DNA from: an uncultured Bacteriovorax sp.
GTDB taxonomy: Bacteria > Bdellovibrionota > Bacteriovoracia > Bacteriovoracales > Bacteriovoracaceae
Assembly: GCA_946481315.1 (NCBI GenBank)
Contig: CAMLMH010000002.1
Span: forward strand, 248,001 to 312,000
Reading direction: 5' to 3'
DNA: 64,000 nucleotides
Shown here: piece by piece, positions 25,166-34,916 of the stretch
How the letters are laid out: every line of letters starts with the position of its first letter
Position numbering within the stretch: the stretch's first letter is position 1
The notes under the pieces: generated by a model
Told to the model about the DNA's origin: nothing
The model's input: the letters and a program-made list of their open reading frames with translations, nothing else
The model's database searches: none
Made by a program: the position numbers and the translations under genes

Positions 25166-26157
25166 TTAATCCACTGACGTTTTTTATAGTCTTCCAGTGT
25201 AATCGCAATCGTTTTTGAAAGATTGTATTTATAAGCCTGATCAAGTTCTTTCATTGATTTTTTACTATCACAGGTCCAGTTGGTAGCGGCCAGCTCAAAA
25301 ACTTTATCAGGTGTCAGCCGCAGATTGTGCGGACGGAAGTGGTATAGTTTTGAAAGAATAAAAGCAGCTGATTTGACCAGGAAAAGCGGAAGCGGAAGAT
25401 GCATAATAAATGATGTCTGAGTCTGTTTTTTTATCTCTAAAATCAGTTGCTGAAAACTGACATGTTCAGGATGAGAACTGTAAAATGTTCCCTCTTTTTT
25501 CATTTCTGTTAGCTTGACAATGGTCTCTACAAGATCAAAAACACAGACGAAACTATAGAGTTTGGATTTTGAATTTAAACCCGGAAGGACAATGATTCTT
25601 CCACGCACCATTTTAAAAATATCTAAAACGGCAGCATCTCTTGGACCAATGACCATTGGAGGACGAATAATAGAAAGCGTCCATGTTTCAGGAGCGAGTT
25701 CTTGCAGGTGCTCTTCAGCTTTTTTCTTTGACCGACCGTAAATACTGACTGGTACATCGAGATCAGATTCTGAACGGACAACTGGTCCCATTGAAGGACC
25801 TGCAGCTGCCAGTGACGAGATAAGGACAAAATGCAGTTGCTGAAATCGCTTCTTTAAGTTGGTGATCAGATGAGCAGTACCCTGAGCATTGGTTTTATAA
25901 AAATGATCAGTGATATAAGAATGCACGATGCCTGCTGTGTGCACACACGAGTCCAGATCGTCCGGCAAAAGAGTCATCCAGCTGAGATCAGCATGGTCAA
26001 GATCTCCCTGTACTATATGCAATCTGGAAGAAGGTGAGACATCCGTAAATTTAGCAGGCGAGCGAACGAGGGCATAAACATCGTGGCCGTCATTAAGAAG
26101 GCGCTGGCATAGATGTGTACCTAAAAATCCGGAAGCACCGGTTACCAGAATTTTCAT
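25162..26157 (-). CDS. cerR: Extended SDR, probable ceramide reductase
   Basis: 331-residue NAD(P)-dependent extended short-chain dehydrogenase: Rossmann motif TGASGFLGTHLC at residues 6-17, Ser in LISSLAAAG, and the YGRSKKKAE catalytic YxxxK. It is the last gene of a tight minus-strand operon after serine palmitoyltransferase and the GNAT protein (ATGA overlap with the latter). In Caulobacter the epimerase-like CerR reduces 3-keto-ceramide in the same neighbourhood. Assignment to this step rests on gene order plus family. The symbol is given on that basis. A sugar-epimerase role is the alternative. Confidence 0.8.
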   Translation of the reverse strand: MKILVTGASGFLGTHLCQRLLNDGHDVYALVRSPAKFTDVSPSSRLHIVQGDLDHADLSWMTLLPDDLDSCVHTAGIVHSYITDHFYKTNAQGTAHLITNLKKRFQQLHFVLISSLAAAGPSMGPVVRSESDLDVPVSIYGRSKKKAEEHLQELAPETWTLSIIRPPMVIGPRDAAVLDIFKMVRGRIIVLPGLNSKSKLYSFVCVFDLVETIVKLTEMKKEGTFYSSHPEHVSFQQLILEIKKQTQTSFIMHLPLPLFLVKSAAFILSKLYHFRPHNLRLTPDKVFELAATNWTCDSKKSMKELDQAYKYNLSKTIAITLEDYKKRQWIN

Positions 26158-27290
26158 ATGATCACCTTGTGATAAATGCGGTAACGTTTGTAAGCGTCGC
26201 CCGCCATTCTGATTAGCGGTTTATTCATCTCCAGATTGCTCTCGAGAATCCAGCTCATTTCGATATTTGTGATTTTAGGATATTTCTGAATAGCAATGTG
26301 ATTGTGTTTATATAACAACGTTTCCAGTCCCATTTTGCGGTATTCTTTTTTTATTCCCATCGTGATCACGCGGGCGCGGGAAATTCTTTTTTTAGCTGTC
26401 AGTAATTTATAAATGGCCATCAAAGAGAGTTCACCGGTTTTAATTTCCCGGAAAACCTGGTTGAGATCCGGGAGTGTTAGAATAAATCCGGCTTCTTTGC
26501 CATCTACTAAGGCAAAGTGGATAAGATTCGGATCGACAATTGATTTTAGATCTTTGGCCGTGTGATAAAATTCGTCCTTAGTCATAGGCACGAATCCCCA
26601 GTTAGCTTCCCAGGCACTGTTATAGATATCAAACATGGTATCCAGTTCTTCATTCCATTTTTTCAGATTTAATGTCCGGTATGAAACTTTGGATTTTTTT
26701 TCTGTGCGATCAGCAATGTCCAGAATGATTTTAGGCATCGAAAAGTTTGCTGAAACATTATAGGCCAGGAGATCCATGGCCTTAGTAAGACCATAAGCCG
26801 ACATATGGTTTTCATAGAAAGCTGGATTGTAAGTCATCATGACCTGTGGAGCATCGTCAAACTTATCAACGAGCAGACCGCATTCATAATTTGTTCCCGG
26901 ATTCATTGGTCCTTCAATGACTTCCAGTCCTTCAGATCTGAGAGCATCTTCAGCGGTCTTTAAAAGCAGGGCAGAGACGTCTCTATCATTAATGCTTTCA
27001 TAGAAACCAAAAAAACCTTTTTTGCTGTTATGGTATTTGTTGTAGGCATGATTGTTTATCGCCATAATCCGGCCGACATCTTCGCCATTTATCGATGCGA
27101 TCCAGGCCTTAGTTGAGGCCGTCTGATAGAAAGGATGTTTCTTTTTGTTGAGCAGATCACGCACGGCCATTTTTAGTGGCGGGATCCAGTGTGTATCACC
27201 TGCATAAATCTTCCAGGGAAGATTTATGAAGGCGTTGATGTCTTTTTTATTATTGAAGTCAATTTCACGGATGGAGAGTGACGTTTTCAT
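26154..27290 (-). CDS. GNAT-family protein, probable bacterial ceramide synthase
   Basis: 378-residue GNAT-superfamily acyltransferase. It has GEDVGRIMAINNHAYNKYHN early, the EVIEGPMNPGTNYECGLLVD block, and a C-terminal second GNAT-like half with VITMGIKKEYRKMGLETLLY. Bacterial ceramide synthase (bCerS, known from Caulobacter) belongs to this superfamily and N-acylates 3-ketosphinganine. The gene sits between serine palmitoyltransferase (6-base gap) and the SDR reductase (4-base overlap), exactly the pathway order. This is family and context evidence. Activity has not been shown here. Confidence 0.8.
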   Translation of the reverse strand: MKTSLSIREIDFNNKKDINAFINLPWKIYAGDTHWIPPLKMAVRDLLNKKKHPFYQTASTKAWIASINGEDVGRIMAINNHAYNKYHNSKKGFFGFYESINDRDVSALLLKTAEDALRSEGLEVIEGPMNPGTNYECGLLVDKFDDAPQVMMTYNPAFYENHMSAYGLTKAMDLLAYNVSANFSMPKIILDIADRTEKKSKVSYRTLNLKKWNEELDTMFDIYNSAWEANWGFVPMTKDEFYHTAKDLKSIVDPNLIHFALVDGKEAGFILTLPDLNQVFREIKTGELSLMAIYKLLTAKKRISRARVITMGIKKEYRKMGLETLLYKHNHIAIQKYPKITNIEMSWILESNLEMNKPLIRMAGDAYKRYRIYHKVII

Positions 27291-27295
27291 CTTGC

Positions 27296-28513
27296 CTAGT
27301 GAAGTGAGCTTGGAATTTCAAAAGCCTTTTTGGCTTCAGCGAAAACTTCCAATACGCGGGCAAGATCAGCTTTATCATGAGAGGCCATATAGCTGGTACG
27401 AATTAAAGCTTCACCTTTTGGTACTGCCGGAGGAAGAACCGGAGTACAGAAAATGCCGTGCTTTTCAAGAAATTTTGTCATCTTCAGAGCTTTAAAATCA
27501 TCTCCAATGAAGATAGGTATGATCGGAGTATTTGATCCATAAGTATAAAAGCCAAGATCTTTAAAACCCTCTTTCATCATCGCAACGTTTGACCATAAAT
27601 TTTCTAAGATTGTCGGATCAGATGTCACCATGTCGATACAAGCAGAAACAGTTGCAACTGCTGCTGGCGGCATTGAAGCTGAGAACATGAATGAGCGGGC
27701 CGAGTGACGAACGTAATCGATGGCATCTTTTGAACCGGAAATGACTCCACCAATTGAAGCAAAAGATTTTGAGAATGTGCCCATGTTGAAATCAACTTCA
27801 CGGGCAAGATCAAAGTGGTGCATAGTTCCTCTGCCTTGAGGTCCCATAACACCGATTCCGTGAGCATCATCAACATAAACATAAGCGCCGTATTTTTTTG
27901 CCAGGGCGACTACTTCCGGAAGCTTTAACACATCACCGGTCATGGAGAAGACACCATCGGCGACAATGATCACCCGGTTAAATCGATGAACATTGCTCTC
28001 CAGTAACTCCTCTAAAGAAGCCATGTCATTATGTTTATACTTAAAAGTAGTGCCGAGAGATAATCTCGAGGCATCAATTATAGAGGCGTGGTTTTCAGAA
28101 TCAAACAGCATCAAGTCTTTCGGTCCGCAAAGAGCAGAAAGAGCTCCAAGATTCGCCTGCATACCTGTTGAGAAAACGATGGCCTTCTCATGACCTAAGT
28201 AGCTGGCCAGTTTTTCATCCAGCTCTTCATGGATATTTAAGTTACCGTTTAAAAATCGTGAACCAGTGCAACCTGTTCCGTATTTTTCAATCGCTTTAAT
28301 GGCAGCTTCCTGCACATACGGATGATGTGTCAGACCAAGATAATTATTCGAACCGATCATAATATGTTTTTGACCTTTAACAGTCACAGTAGAAGCTTCT
28401 GTTTCTTCGATCGCTCTGAAGAATGGATAGAGATCATTGTTACGTAGCAGGTTAGCCCGCTCAATAATTTTACTGTCAGAAAAAGGCGTTCGGGTCGTGT
28501 TGATGTCCGTCAT
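27296..28513 (-). CDS. spt: Serine palmitoyltransferase
   Basis: PLP enzyme of the alpha-oxoamine synthase family that condenses serine with an acyl-CoA (or acyl-ACP) to 3-ketosphinganine, the first step of sphingolipid synthesis. The 405-residue protein has SNNYLGLTHHPYV, GTGCTGSRFLNG, a His in SENHASIID stacking on PLP, VDDAHGIGVMG with the cofactor Asp, and the Schiff-base Lys in GTFSKSFASIGG. KBL and ALAS are relatives, but the ceramide-type neighbours favour SPT. The SPT of Bdellovibrio (Bacteriovorax) stolpii is a characterised bacterial example. The ATG follows AAGG. It heads the operon. Confidence 0.92.
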   Translation of the reverse strand: MTDINTTRTPFSDSKIIERANLLRNNDLYPFFRAIEETEASTVTVKGQKHIMIGSNNYLGLTHHPYVQEAAIKAIEKYGTGCTGSRFLNGNLNIHEELDEKLASYLGHEKAIVFSTGMQANLGALSALCGPKDLMLFDSENHASIIDASRLSLGTTFKYKHNDMASLEELLESNVHRFNRVIIVADGVFSMTGDVLKLPEVVALAKKYGAYVYVDDAHGIGVMGPQGRGTMHHFDLAREVDFNMGTFSKSFASIGGVISGSKDAIDYVRHSARSFMFSASMPPAAVATVSACIDMVTSDPTILENLWSNVAMMKEGFKDLGFYTYGSNTPIIPIFIGDDFKALKMTKFLEKHGIFCTPVLPPAVPKGEALIRTSYMASHDKADLARVLEVFAEAKKAFEIPSSLH

Positions 28514-28680
28514 CGTTATACCTTGAAAAGGGTCTTGATCATTTCTTAAGGGGCAAAATTACTAGGAATGGGCTTCCCCGTCAATTAATTTAGAGGGGTG
28601 TGAAAATTATATCTGCAGAAAAATTGCCTGTGATAACGGGTGATTAAGGGCGCTTGAGTAGACACTCGCTAATGGATTTC

Positions 28681-29544
28681 CTATTCCGCCTTTTTGGCCA
28701 GAATAGTATCGAATTTCTTCTTCATTTCCTCACCTCGTGCTTCGGTGGAAATTTTGATATAAAGCTCGTCTTCTGTTTTTCGGGGCACGTCTTTAAAGGC
28801 GATACCAACTTTCATTTTTCCGGTATCAGCTCCTTTATCATCTTTCATTGGGATGTGTGCGGCAATCTGAGCAAGTGGGATGTAGTAGTTTTTGCGGTCA
28901 AAGCGCAAGGTGCATTCGGAAAACAACTTTCCTTTGGCGAATCTTTCCAGATCCATGGGCTCAATAACAAAACTGGTTCCTCCAACAGAAATATCCAGCG
29001 CATCAAATACCTGGTCATCAATTTTAAACTGAATGGGGATGACTTCGCTCGCGGCCAGGCGATAATTGCCCCGTGCCTGACTCTTATAAATGACATCATT
29101 GAGTTCGAGGCTATAAGTGAGATCATCAGGGTGAAACTTTAATCGTCCTGCAGAAAAGTAATTTATCTTTTCTTCAATAGGAACTTTCACCAGAACCTGT
29201 TTTCCGGCCTTGGTACTGCCAGTTATTTTTGTGACCAGTTTTCCGGTGGGTTTAAGTTTTATAATTCGCGGATTAGGAAAATACTCGACTGCCTCATAGA
29301 GCTCTGCCTGATCTTCTGAATCACCTTTTTCCCAAATTGTCAGTGGAGGAGAAGTCTCCAGCTCACAATGCATGTTCATACTTTCAGTAAACTCAGCTTC
29401 GGCCGCGACCTGAAAATAATGCCTTTTATTGGGATCTTTTTTGTCTGTCATACGTATATATTCGGAATTGGAATAAAAAGACTTTAATTTATGGACCTTT
29501 TTTCCTGACTTTAGACCTGATTTTCTGGTAAATTCTAGCCTCAT
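28681..29544 (-). CDS. PilZ-domain c-di-GMP binding protein
   Basis: About 287 residues with a PilZ domain in the second half. RGNYR (the RxxxR motif) is at about residue 155-160 and DISVGG (D/NxSxxG) about 27 residues later. Together they bind c-di-GMP. The N-terminal half is beta-rich and may be a YcgR-N-like or second PilZ domain. The start is uncertain: an ATG at 29544 overlaps the ATG of the divergent gene (CATG), and a longer frame begins with TTG at 29589. It ends 167 bases before the SPT gene on the same strand. A role in motility, predation or envelope control is general for the family. Confidence 0.82.
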   Translation of the reverse strand: MRLEFTRKSGLKSGKKVHKLKSFYSNSEYIRMTDKKDPNKRHYFQVAAEAEFTESMNMHCELETSPPLTIWEKGDSEDQAELYEAVEYFPNPRIIKLKPTGKLVTKITGSTKAGKQVLVKVPIEEKINYFSAGRLKFHPDDLTYSLELNDVIYKSQARGNYRLAASEVIPIQFKIDDQVFDALDISVGGTSFVIEPMDLERFAKGKLFSECTLRFDRKNYYIPLAQIAAHIPMKDDKGADTGKMKVGIAFKDVPRKTEDELYIKISTEARGEEMKKKFDTILAKKAE

Positions 29545-30388
29545 GACCACTATTGATCCAAGAATGAGTTCTCCCTTTAATCTCGACAAGATGGAAACAT
29601 CCCTGAATGCCGGGATGGCCTGTTATGATTTAGTGACCCCGGAAGGCCCCATCCGCTTAAGCGACAGGGTTGGGCAGTTGGTCCGCTTTCACTTTCAGAA
29701 GGAAATTAACTGCTGCCATTGTGGAAAAGTCACAAAGAAGAGCTACTCCGGCGGTTACTGTTTTCCTTGTTCGATGAGGCTAGCCGAGTGCGATTTATGC
29801 ATCCTTCGCCCTGAGACCTGTCATTTTGCCCGTGGAACCTGCCGGGAGCCATCCTGGGCCCAGGAAAACTGCATGATTGACCACTATGTTTACCTGGCCA
29901 ATTCAAGTGGGCTAAAAGTCGGGATTACAAGAACATCTCAGATTCCTACCCGATGGATTGATCAGGGGGCCGTGGCCGCTGTACCGATTATGAAAGTGGG
30001 AACGCGGCATTTGTCCGGGCTCTTTGAAAAACTGATCTCTTCAGAAATTAATGATAAGACTGACTGGCGAAAAATGCTCAAAGGCGAGCAAGTCATCATT
30101 GATCTGGAAGAAAAACGAGATGAGATCTTCCAGCTTTTCGGTGAAGATATTGACCGGATGGAAAGAGAGCTGGGATCGGACAAAATCAGTATTCTCGAAA
30201 ACGAGACACCGGTAGCGATTGATTATCCGGTCACGAAATTTCCGGAGAAAGTCACTTCGATGTCTCTGGATAAACATGAAGTCGTAGGGGGTGAGCTCCT
30301 CGGTATCAAAGGGCAATACCTTATTTTTAACACTGGCGTAATCAATATAAGAAGCCATACTGGCTATAAAGTGAAAGTTGAATACTAA
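29543..30388 (+). CDS. DUF2797 protein with zinc-binding Cys motifs
   Basis: 281 residues. Four CxxC-type pairs lie in the N-terminal third (CCHCGK, YCFPC, ECDLC, plus further single Cys), pointing to one or two structural zinc sites. The middle block, VYLANSSGLKVGITRTSQIPTRWIDQGA, is typical of DUF2797 and resembles the GIY-YIG nuclease fold. No full set of nuclease residues is evident. The start shares its first bases with the PilZ start on the other strand, and no Shine-Dalgarno sequence is visible. In-frame ATGs at 29564 and 29591 are alternatives. It precedes pepN by 22 bases and may be co-transcribed. Confidence 0.8.
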   Translation: MTTIDPRMSSPFNLDKMETSLNAGMACYDLVTPEGPIRLSDRVGQLVRFHFQKEINCCHCGKVTKKSYSGGYCFPCSMRLAECDLCILRPETCHFARGTCREPSWAQENCMIDHYVYLANSSGLKVGITRTSQIPTRWIDQGAVAAVPIMKVGTRHLSGLFEKLISSEINDKTDWRKMLKGEQVIIDLEEKRDEIFQLFGEDIDRMERELGSDKISILENETPVAIDYPVTKFPEKVTSMSLDKHEVVGGELLGIKGQYLIFNTGVINIRSHTGYKVKVEY

Positions 30389-30409
30389 GCATTTAAGGAG
30401 AAACTAAAT

Positions 30410-33013
30410 ATGAAAGCTGAAGCACCAAAGATTATTAAACTAAGTGAATACAAAGCACCTGACTATTTTGTTGAAACAATCGACCTGACTGTCACTTTGG
30501 ATAACACTAAGACTTTAGTGCAGTCAAAAATGCTTTTAAAAAGAAATGCGGCGGCTGATTGTCCGCTGGTTTTAAACGGTGAAGAACTGGTTTTAAAATC
30601 AGTGAAGATCAATGGCTTCAATCACTCCGATTACAAATACGATACCGAAGCCAATCTCTTAACGATTAATAAAGTCGGAGCTGAGTTTACGCTCGAGATT
30701 GAAAACGAAATCAACCCGGAAGCCAATAAAACGCTCGACGGTCTCTATAAATCAGGAACGATTTTCTGTACGCAAAATGAGCCGGAAGGATTCCGTAGAA
30801 TCACATTTTACATCGATCGTCCGGACAACATGGCGAAATTCACTACTAAAATTATCGCTGATAAAAAACTTTATCCGGTTCTTCTTTGTAATGGAAATCC
30901 TATTGCCCGCGGTGACCTGGATGGCGGAAGACATTTTGTGACATGGGAAGATCCCTTCAAAAAGCCTTGTTACTTATACGCCTTAGTCGCGGGTGACCTG
31001 GGTGTTATTAAAGATACGTATACAACTAAATCTGGCCGCAAAGTGGCGCTTGAAATTTACTGTGACAAAGGAAACGAGTCTAAATGCCATCACGCGATGG
31101 AGTCTCTTAAAAAATCGATGAAGTGGGATGAGGATCGTTTTGGCCTGGAGTACGATCTGGATATCTATATGATTGTGGCCGTTGATGCTTTTAATATGGG
31201 CGCGATGGAAAACAAAGGTCTCAATATCTTCAACAGCGCTTATGTTCTTGCTGATCAAAAATCAGCAACAGACACCAACTTTTATGGAATTGAATCAGTC
31301 ATTGGTCACGAGTACTTTCACAACTGGACCGGAAACCGCATTACCTGTCGTGACTGGTTTCAGCTGACACTAAAAGAAGGATTAACTGTTTTCCGCGACC
31401 AGGAATTCTCTGCTGATATGAACTCAAGAAATGTTGAGCGTATTCAATCAGTGCAAGGACTTCGGGCGGCACAGTTCCCGGAAGATCAGGGACCGACTTC
31501 GCATCCGATCAAGCCAGAAACTTATATGGAAATTAACAATTTCTATACTGCGACCATTTATGAAAAAGGAGCGGAAGTTATCCGCATGATTCAAACCCTT
31601 CTTGGACGTGATGGATTCAGACGCGGAATGGATAAATATTTCGAACTCTTCGATGGTCAGGCGGTTCGCACTGAAGATTTTATTCATGCTATGAGTGTCG
31701 CTAACAACAATTTCGACTTCACTCAATTTAAAAACTGGTACTCGCAAAACGGTACACCACTTCTCTCAGCAACAACGAAATATGATGAAGCATCTAAAAC
31801 GTTCTCGCTGACATTAAAGCAGTCTCTTCCGCACAATGCGCCAGCAGGAGCAAAGTATTATCACATGCCGATTAAGGTAGGTCTGATCGATTCTGCCGGA
31901 AAAGACATGACCGAAAAAGTTCTTGAACTAAAACTAGAAGAGCAGACTTTCACGTTTGAAAATATTGCTACTAAGCCAATTGCTTCTATCAACCGCGATT
32001 TTTCTGCGCCAGTGAAATTAACAACTGATCATTCATTCGATGACCTGCTGTTTTTAATGTCTCACGATAAAGATGCATTCAACAGATTCGAAGCATCGCA
32101 AGTTGTAGCGACAAAAATTATGCTGGAGTTGTTAGAAGATGCCAAAGCGGGAAGAACGCTTGAAGTTCCAACGAAGTACGTTGAGGCCTGGGGAAAAATC
32201 CTGAAGGATGCATCAATTGACGAAGCTTTTAAGGCCCTCTCAATGACCCTTCCTTCAGAAGGAATTCTGCATCAGGAACAAAAAGTTATTTTTTATCCAG
32301 AGACAGAGAAGGTGAGAAATTTTGTTAAGAAATCTCTCGCGACCGCTCACCAAAAAGATCTTCTGGCCGTTTATTCTCAGGTCAACTTAGAAGGAGAATT
32401 TAAAATTGATCCAAAGGCCATGGGCCAGCGTGATTTGAAAAACAAATGTCTTGATCTTCTGGCTTTTGTCGATGGAGAAAAATTTGTTTCACTGGCATTT
32501 GATCAGTTTACAAAAGCAACCAACATGACAGATGAATTGGGAGCATTGACAGTGCTTGTGCATACTCAGGCACCTAAATCCGATGAAGCCGTTAAATCTT
32601 TCTATAACAAATGGAAGCATGAAACACTGGTAATGCAAAAATGGTTAACTGTGCAGGCTGCCGCATCTCAGGAATCCACTTTCAACCGTATTCTGGAACT
32701 GGAAAAAGATGCTGTCTACGACCGGACCATTCCAAATCTGGTTCGTTCATTGCTAGCAACGTTTGCTGGAGTGAATAAGGTTCAGTTCAATCATCCATCT
32801 GGTCGCGGTTATAAACTGATCGCTGATCGCATGCTTGAACTTGATAAACTCAATCCTCAGGTGGCCTCTCGACTGGCGTCGGCCTACAAAGACTTTAACC
32901 GTCTGCCGGCCAACCTTAAATCACTGATGCAGATTGAACTGGAACGGGTATTAAAGACAGAGGGACTTTCAAAAAACGTTTATGAAATCGTTTCTAAAAT
33001 TCTCGGCGCATGA
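30410..33013 (+). CDS. pepN: Aminopeptidase N (M1 family)
   Basis: Broad-specificity cytoplasmic zinc aminopeptidase of 867 residues, matching E. coli PepN in length. The exopeptidase motif GAMENKGLN and the zinc motif HEYFHNWTGNRITCRDWFQ with distal Glu in LTLKEGLTVF are present, followed by the VEGIYEKGAEV-type helix (TATIYEKGAEVIRM). The C-terminal half is the PepN-specific beta and alpha-superhelical region. The ATG has AAGGAG at a good distance. For a predator it would help recycle prey peptides, but it is a housekeeping enzyme in most bacteria. Confidence 0.96.
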   Translation: MKAEAPKIIKLSEYKAPDYFVETIDLTVTLDNTKTLVQSKMLLKRNAAADCPLVLNGEELVLKSVKINGFNHSDYKYDTEANLLTINKVGAEFTLEIENEINPEANKTLDGLYKSGTIFCTQNEPEGFRRITFYIDRPDNMAKFTTKIIADKKLYPVLLCNGNPIARGDLDGGRHFVTWEDPFKKPCYLYALVAGDLGVIKDTYTTKSGRKVALEIYCDKGNESKCHHAMESLKKSMKWDEDRFGLEYDLDIYMIVAVDAFNMGAMENKGLNIFNSAYVLADQKSATDTNFYGIESVIGHEYFHNWTGNRITCRDWFQLTLKEGLTVFRDQEFSADMNSRNVERIQSVQGLRAAQFPEDQGPTSHPIKPETYMEINNFYTATIYEKGAEVIRMIQTLLGRDGFRRGMDKYFELFDGQAVRTEDFIHAMSVANNNFDFTQFKNWYSQNGTPLLSATTKYDEASKTFSLTLKQSLPHNAPAGAKYYHMPIKVGLIDSAGKDMTEKVLELKLEEQTFTFENIATKPIASINRDFSAPVKLTTDHSFDDLLFLMSHDKDAFNRFEASQVVATKIMLELLEDAKAGRTLEVPTKYVEAWGKILKDASIDEAFKALSMTLPSEGILHQEQKVIFYPETEKVRNFVKKSLATAHQKDLLAVYSQVNLEGEFKIDPKAMGQRDLKNKCLDLLAFVDGEKFVSLAFDQFTKATNMTDELGALTVLVHTQAPKSDEAVKSFYNKWKHETLVMQKWLTVQAAASQESTFNRILELEKDAVYDRTIPNLVRSLLATFAGVNKVQFNHPSGRGYKLIADRMLELDKLNPQVASRLASAYKDFNRLPANLKSLMQIELERVLKTEGLSKNVYEIVSKILGA

Positions 33014-33017
33014 GTCC

Positions 33018-33491
33018 ATGAGTCTTAGACAAAAAATTCTTTATACTTTAATGAATTACTGGCCCCCATTTTTGGGGGCCGGTATTTCTGTTGACCGTGT
33101 CGCCAAAGACTTCACGGAAATTGATGTTTCCATGAAACTCAAGGCCACCAACAAAAATTACGTAGGAACCCATTACGGCGGATCACTTTACTCAATGACC
33201 GATCCGTTTTACATGCTGATGCTTATTCAGTTACTGGGCCGTCACTATATCGTCTGGGATAAAGCCGCGACTATTAAGTTTATTAAACCAGGGATCGGAA
33301 AAGTTCATGCCAGGTTTCGTCTTTCCACCGAACAGATTGATCAGTTTAAACGTGAACTGGAAATTGATAAAAAAATAGAACCTATATTGTGGGTGGATAT
33401 CACCGACGAAAAAGGGGACATCGTTGCCCGGGTTCAGAAAATTCTCTACATAAAAAAGAAATCAGAGCACAAAGTCGCGGCAGGGATTTGA
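33018..33491 (+). CDS. DUF4442 (hotdog/thioesterase-like) protein
   Basis: 157-residue protein starting at the ATG 4 bases after the pepN stop. A start upstream inside pepN is less likely. The central segment YVGTHYGGSLYSMTDPFYMLML is the DUF4442 signature and resembles the long helix of hotdog-fold thioesterases. No classical thioesterase acid is obvious. The 3' end overlaps the convergent peptidase gene by 30 bases. Function unknown, possibly acyl-thioester binding. Confidence 0.83.
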   Translation: MSLRQKILYTLMNYWPPFLGAGISVDRVAKDFTEIDVSMKLKATNKNYVGTHYGGSLYSMTDPFYMLMLIQLLGRHYIVWDKAATIKFIKPGIGKVHARFRLSTEQIDQFKRELEIDKKIEPILWVDITDEKGDIVARVQKILYIKKKSEHKVAAGI

Positions 33492-34916
33492 TCGGCCGGC
33501 ATTTTCTTTCTTCACTTTATTATAAGAAGCATTATAGAGAAGTTTTTCATCGCGTTTAATCCTGTTGGCCAGATTATAAGTGCTTTCTACCATTTTATCG
33601 TAATTGGCAGCGACTCTGGCCGCTGAAAAGAGATCCGGCTTTCTGGCCGCGAGTTCTTCTTTTTTTCTTTTAAGTGCAATAAAATAAGTTTTTGCGCGGA
33701 TTAAGTCAGCATCACCGGGAGCATTAAGCAGTTCAAGATCTTTCTTCGCTATAATCTCCTCATAGTTAGTTCTGAAGAGTTCCCCTAACGTTATGGGAGT
33801 ATCCATAAACCCTGCAACAGAAATCGTTTCAACGGTCTGCAGTTGACGTGTATTGGTTTTCTTCAATTCCTGTAACATTTTGTCCTGAACGTCTTTATAC
33901 GCCTTGATATTTTCTTTTAATGAGGAAAGATCCATTCCTATTTCTTCATAAGTCCAGAAGAGAAAGCGTCTCTGAACCCGGTTAGCCGCCTCGATTTCGC
34001 TGATGAATTTATTTATTTTTTTAAAATCTTCTTCTCTTTTTTGCATATGGCAGGTCAGATCTTCCTGGGATAGTTTCGTTAGATATGATCCAAGTTTATC
34101 TCCATCTGGATTAGCATGGTAAAGATAAGGAGTTATCGCCTCATAAAGACTTTCATTCATTATCCGGTCTTCCGGTGTTGAGATCATCGGTGTACCATTG
34201 TCATAATCGGTCACTTCCCGTGCTTCCAGGAATACCTCTTCCAGGTTTCTTCCGCTCTTTAATCTGGAAACAAAATGATCTCCAAATGTACCAGGCCCGG
34301 TGTATCCGAGATGATTTGGACCTGTAGAGGAAATCACACAGGTGTTCTCATCAGCAAGTGCCTGTGAAGCTCCGGAGTGGCAGGAGAGATCAATTATGGC
34401 GAGTTTAACACCGTTGTTACGGGCCATTGTTCTTAATGCAAGTAACTTATCCATGCTGACGACTTCAGATCCTTTTGCAGTTGTAGTATCCGTGATCGCC
34501 GCCCCTGAAAGGGATATTGAATGGGTGAGTTGACCTTCTTCTTTTTGTCCACCATGTGTATCTACATACAACATTAAATTTGAGCCGGGCCCAATCAAAC
34601 CTCTACTGATCTTATCGGTGTAATCATCGATTAAAAGATTGTACTGATTTTCTGTAAAATTTGATTTTGTGCCAATATTTGTAAATTTACGGGTGATGAT
34701 TTCTTCTGTTTCGGAGTGGCCTCCGTTAAAGGCCATTCTGGAATAGTTCCAGCTCTTACTCTTAAAATAATCACCCAGCTGAGTAAGATTATTATCAAAA
34801 ATCGTATTTGTTCCTTTTGGTTCTCCACCACCACCCAGGATAAGAATATTTGACGTGAAAGGCTGAGCTAGTGCAAGTTGAGGGATTAGGACAGAAGTGA
34901 TCAGTAACTTTTTCAT
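33462..34916 (-). CDS. Secreted caspase-fold (clan CD) peptidase, paralogue A
   Basis: 484 residues with a signal peptide (MKKLL start, cleavage near ALAQPF). The catalytic domain (about 22-285) starts with ILILGGGGEPKGTNTIFD and contains FNGGHSETEEI. The clan CD dyad is His121-Gly122 at the end of a hydrophobic strand (LMLYVDTHGG) and Cys179 after another (LAIIDLSCHSG). The remaining ~200 residues are helical and charged, with a closing NPCR. The upstream frame from a GTG adds only two residues; the ATG at 34916 forms an ATGA overlap with the small-protein stop, so they are translationally coupled. Substrate and whether it self-processes are unknown. Confidence 0.8.
   Translation of the reverse strand: MKKLLITSVLIPQLALAQPFTSNILILGGGGEPKGTNTIFDNNLTQLGDYFKSKSWNYSRMAFNGGHSETEEIITRKFTNIGTKSNFTENQYNLLIDDYTDKISRGLIGPGSNLMLYVDTHGGQKEEGQLTHSISLSGAAITDTTTAKGSEVVSMDKLLALRTMARNNGVKLAIIDLSCHSGASQALADENTCVISSTGPNHLGYTGPGTFGDHFVSRLKSGRNLEEVFLEAREVTDYDNGTPMISTPEDRIMNESLYEAITPYLYHANPDGDKLGSYLTKLSQEDLTCHMQKREEDFKKINKFISEIEAANRVQRRFLFWTYEEIGMDLSSLKENIKAYKDVQDKMLQELKKTNTRQLQTVETISVAGFMDTPITLGELFRTNYEEIIAKKDLELLNAPGDADLIRAKTYFIALKRKKEELAARKPDLFSAARVAANYDKMVESTYNLANRIKRDEKLLYNASYNKVKKENAGRSNPCRDFVL

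Noticed and set aside
28654..29142. 162-codon plus-strand frame opposite the PilZ gene
   Set aside because: PilZ motifs on the minus strand are clear; no start context or family features on the plus strand.
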